A DNA stretch of 64,000 nucleotides from Corynebacterium wankanglinii (lineage in GTDB: Bacteria > Actinomycetota > Actinomycetes > Mycobacteriales > Mycobacteriaceae): positions 186,001 through 250,000 of the forward strand of contig CP061031.1 of the NCBI GenBank assembly GCA_014490595.1, read 5' to 3'. This document shows, piece after piece, positions 63,164-64,000 of this stretch. The first letter of the stretch is position 1. Every line of letters begins with the position of its first letter. The position numbers and the translations under genes are program-made. The notes beneath the pieces are model-generated. The model had not been told where the DNA came from and ran no database searches. It saw only the letters and a program-made list of their open reading frames with translations.

Positions 63164-63802
63164 TCGGCGCGCTCCTCGGCCCGGCGCACCGCGGCGATGG
63201 TCGGGTAGGTCACCGGAAGCAGCACGACCTCCATGAGCGTCTTCCACACGAAGCCGACCAGCACGTAGTTCACAAACGCGCCGGCGGAGTCGATGCCGAT
63301 CACGCTGGCGGCAATAGAGAGAACAGCAGCGTGTCGCGAACTCGCCAACGATGGTGGAGCCGATCAGGCGCGCCCACAGGTTGCCGGTGCCGAAACGGTC
63401 CTTCATTTTCTGCAGCACCCACGCGTTGAGTAGCTGGCCCACCACGTAGCCGGTCAGCGACGCCAGCACGATGCGCGGCAGCAGCCCCAGGACTGCGGAG
63501 AACGTCTCGTCCATGTCGTAGAACTCCGCGGCGGGCAGCCAGATTGCGATGTAGAAAGACAGAACGGCAACGACGGCGATGCCGAAGCCGGTAAACACCG
63601 CGCGGCGTGCAGCTTTGAAGCCGTAGACCTCGGCGATGACGTCGCCGATGACATACGAGATGGGGAAGAGGAAGAACGCGCCGTCTGTGATCAGCGGCCC
63701 GAGCTGCACGCCCTTCTGCGCGGTGATGTTGGAGATGAGAAACACCGCGCAGAACACGGCGAGCAGGTACGGGTACGGGGAGCGGGAAACGCGGGATGAC
63801 AT
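63148..63802 (-). CDS. yhhQ: Queuosine precursor transporter (YhhQ/ECF-like, two missing bases)
   Basis: About 218 residues after repair, with six hydrophobic segments: [42 protein letters not shown] (the conserved D..aEvyG motif), [13 protein letters not shown], then the GEFADTLLF region. Two missing bases near 63335 and 63316 separate the N-terminal 150 residues from the C-terminal [13 protein letters not shown] part. Imports preQ0/preQ1 or queuine. Convergent with tgt, overlapping by 16 nt; a start at 63814 is also possible. Confidence 0.85.
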
Positions 63803-63808
63803 GGGCTT

Positions 63809-63815
63809 TATCATG
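63809..63815. promoter_or_regulatory. Overlapping divergent -10-like elements, yhhQ / gluQ
   Basis: TATCATG gives TATCAT on the plus strand (7 nt before the gluQ ATG) and CATGAT on the minus strand (7 nt before the yhhQ ATG at 63802). The minus-strand hexamer is a weaker match. Confidence 0.35.
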
Positions 63816-63821
63816 GCACAC

Positions 63822-64000
63822 ATGTCTGACTTCATCGCGCCAGCTGGACGCTACGCTCCGTCCCCGAGCGGCGATCTCCACGTTGGCAACCTCCGCACCG
63901 CGATGCTCGCCTGGCTGTTTGCGCGCCAATCGGGCCGCAATTTCTACATGCGGGTGGAGGACATCGACTCGGAGCGCTCCAGCGCGGAGTCCGCGGCACG
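63822..64000 (+). CDS. gluQ: Glutamyl-Q tRNA(Asp) synthetase, N-terminal part (runs off window)
   Basis: First 59 residues only: [30 protein letters not shown], with the class I HIGH motif as HVGN, and [12 protein letters not shown]. The sequence starting GRYAPSPSG and the small N-terminus distinguish GluQ from GltX. The enzyme glutamylates queuosine-34 of tRNA-Asp. Leaderless start with TATCAT 7 nt upstream. Confidence 0.88.
   Translation, partial: MSDFIAPAGRYAPSPSGDLHVGNLRTAMLAWLFARQSGRNFYMRVEDIDSERSSAESAA

Overview
The window is high-GC actinobacterial DNA, best explained as a Corynebacterium chromosome. It carries a nearly complete arabinogalactan/mycolyl-arabinogalactan locus with a single emb gene, aftA, dprE1/dprE2, gtrA, glfT1 and a Wzm/Wzt-type exporter, flanked by the aminotransferase and quinone reductase that sit beside the same genes in Mycobacterium tuberculosis (Rv3777-Rv3795 region). 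There are also many leaderless genes and LAxTG-type surface proteins. I cannot name the species from sequence alone.

Layout. 1-10300: M20 peptidase (partial), TetR regulator, AMP nucleosidase, dicarboxylate/amino acid:cation symporter, sirtuin, GT87-like transferase, CAP-domain protein, serine-hydrolase lipoprotein, ROK regulator, DUF885 protein. 10300-22700: TauE/SafE permease with a damaged 5' end, basic amino acid APC transporter, small surface protein, HrpB helicase, ThpR, DUF222/HNH endonuclease, AlkB, LysE exporter, SDR, CapA lipoprotein, S4 protein, VOC protein, secreted serine-hydrolase-like protein. 22700-44000: M13 peptidase, cutinase and the cell-wall locus. That locus is interrupted by a two-component system with an ABC exporter (30592-34041) and by a broken DUF559 nuclease gene followed by two copies of a 75-bp inverted-repeat element. 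43850-49550: three tRNAs (Ser-UGA, Ser-GCU, Arg-ACG), an Asn-rich NANP-repeat surface protein, MgtE and a second identical tRNA-Arg. 49800-57000: a giant repeat adhesin and an LADTG-anchored surface protein. 57000-64000: tyrA, the TadA pair, CsbD, tRNA-Ser-CGA, an MMPL transporter and a queuosine-salvage cluster (tgt, yhhQ, gluQ).

How genes work together. AftA, Emb, DprE1 and DprE2 make and use decaprenyl-phospho-arabinose to build the arabinan. GlfT1 starts the galactan, and Wzm/Wzt is its likely exporter. Tgt, YhhQ and GluQ form a queuosine acquisition and modification set. Three surface proteins share a C-terminal module of two hydrophobic segments bounded by cysteines.

Two properties cut across the window. 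First, at least eleven otherwise normal genes are broken by single missing bases, mostly in G or C runs, and I found no case that needs an extra base. This points to consensus errors rather than real decay, so I give joined coordinates for those genes. Second, an 11-mer, CGTCGAKAAGC, occurs 19 times by eye on both strands and in different reading frames. It looks like a selected genomic signal and is the most novel observation here.
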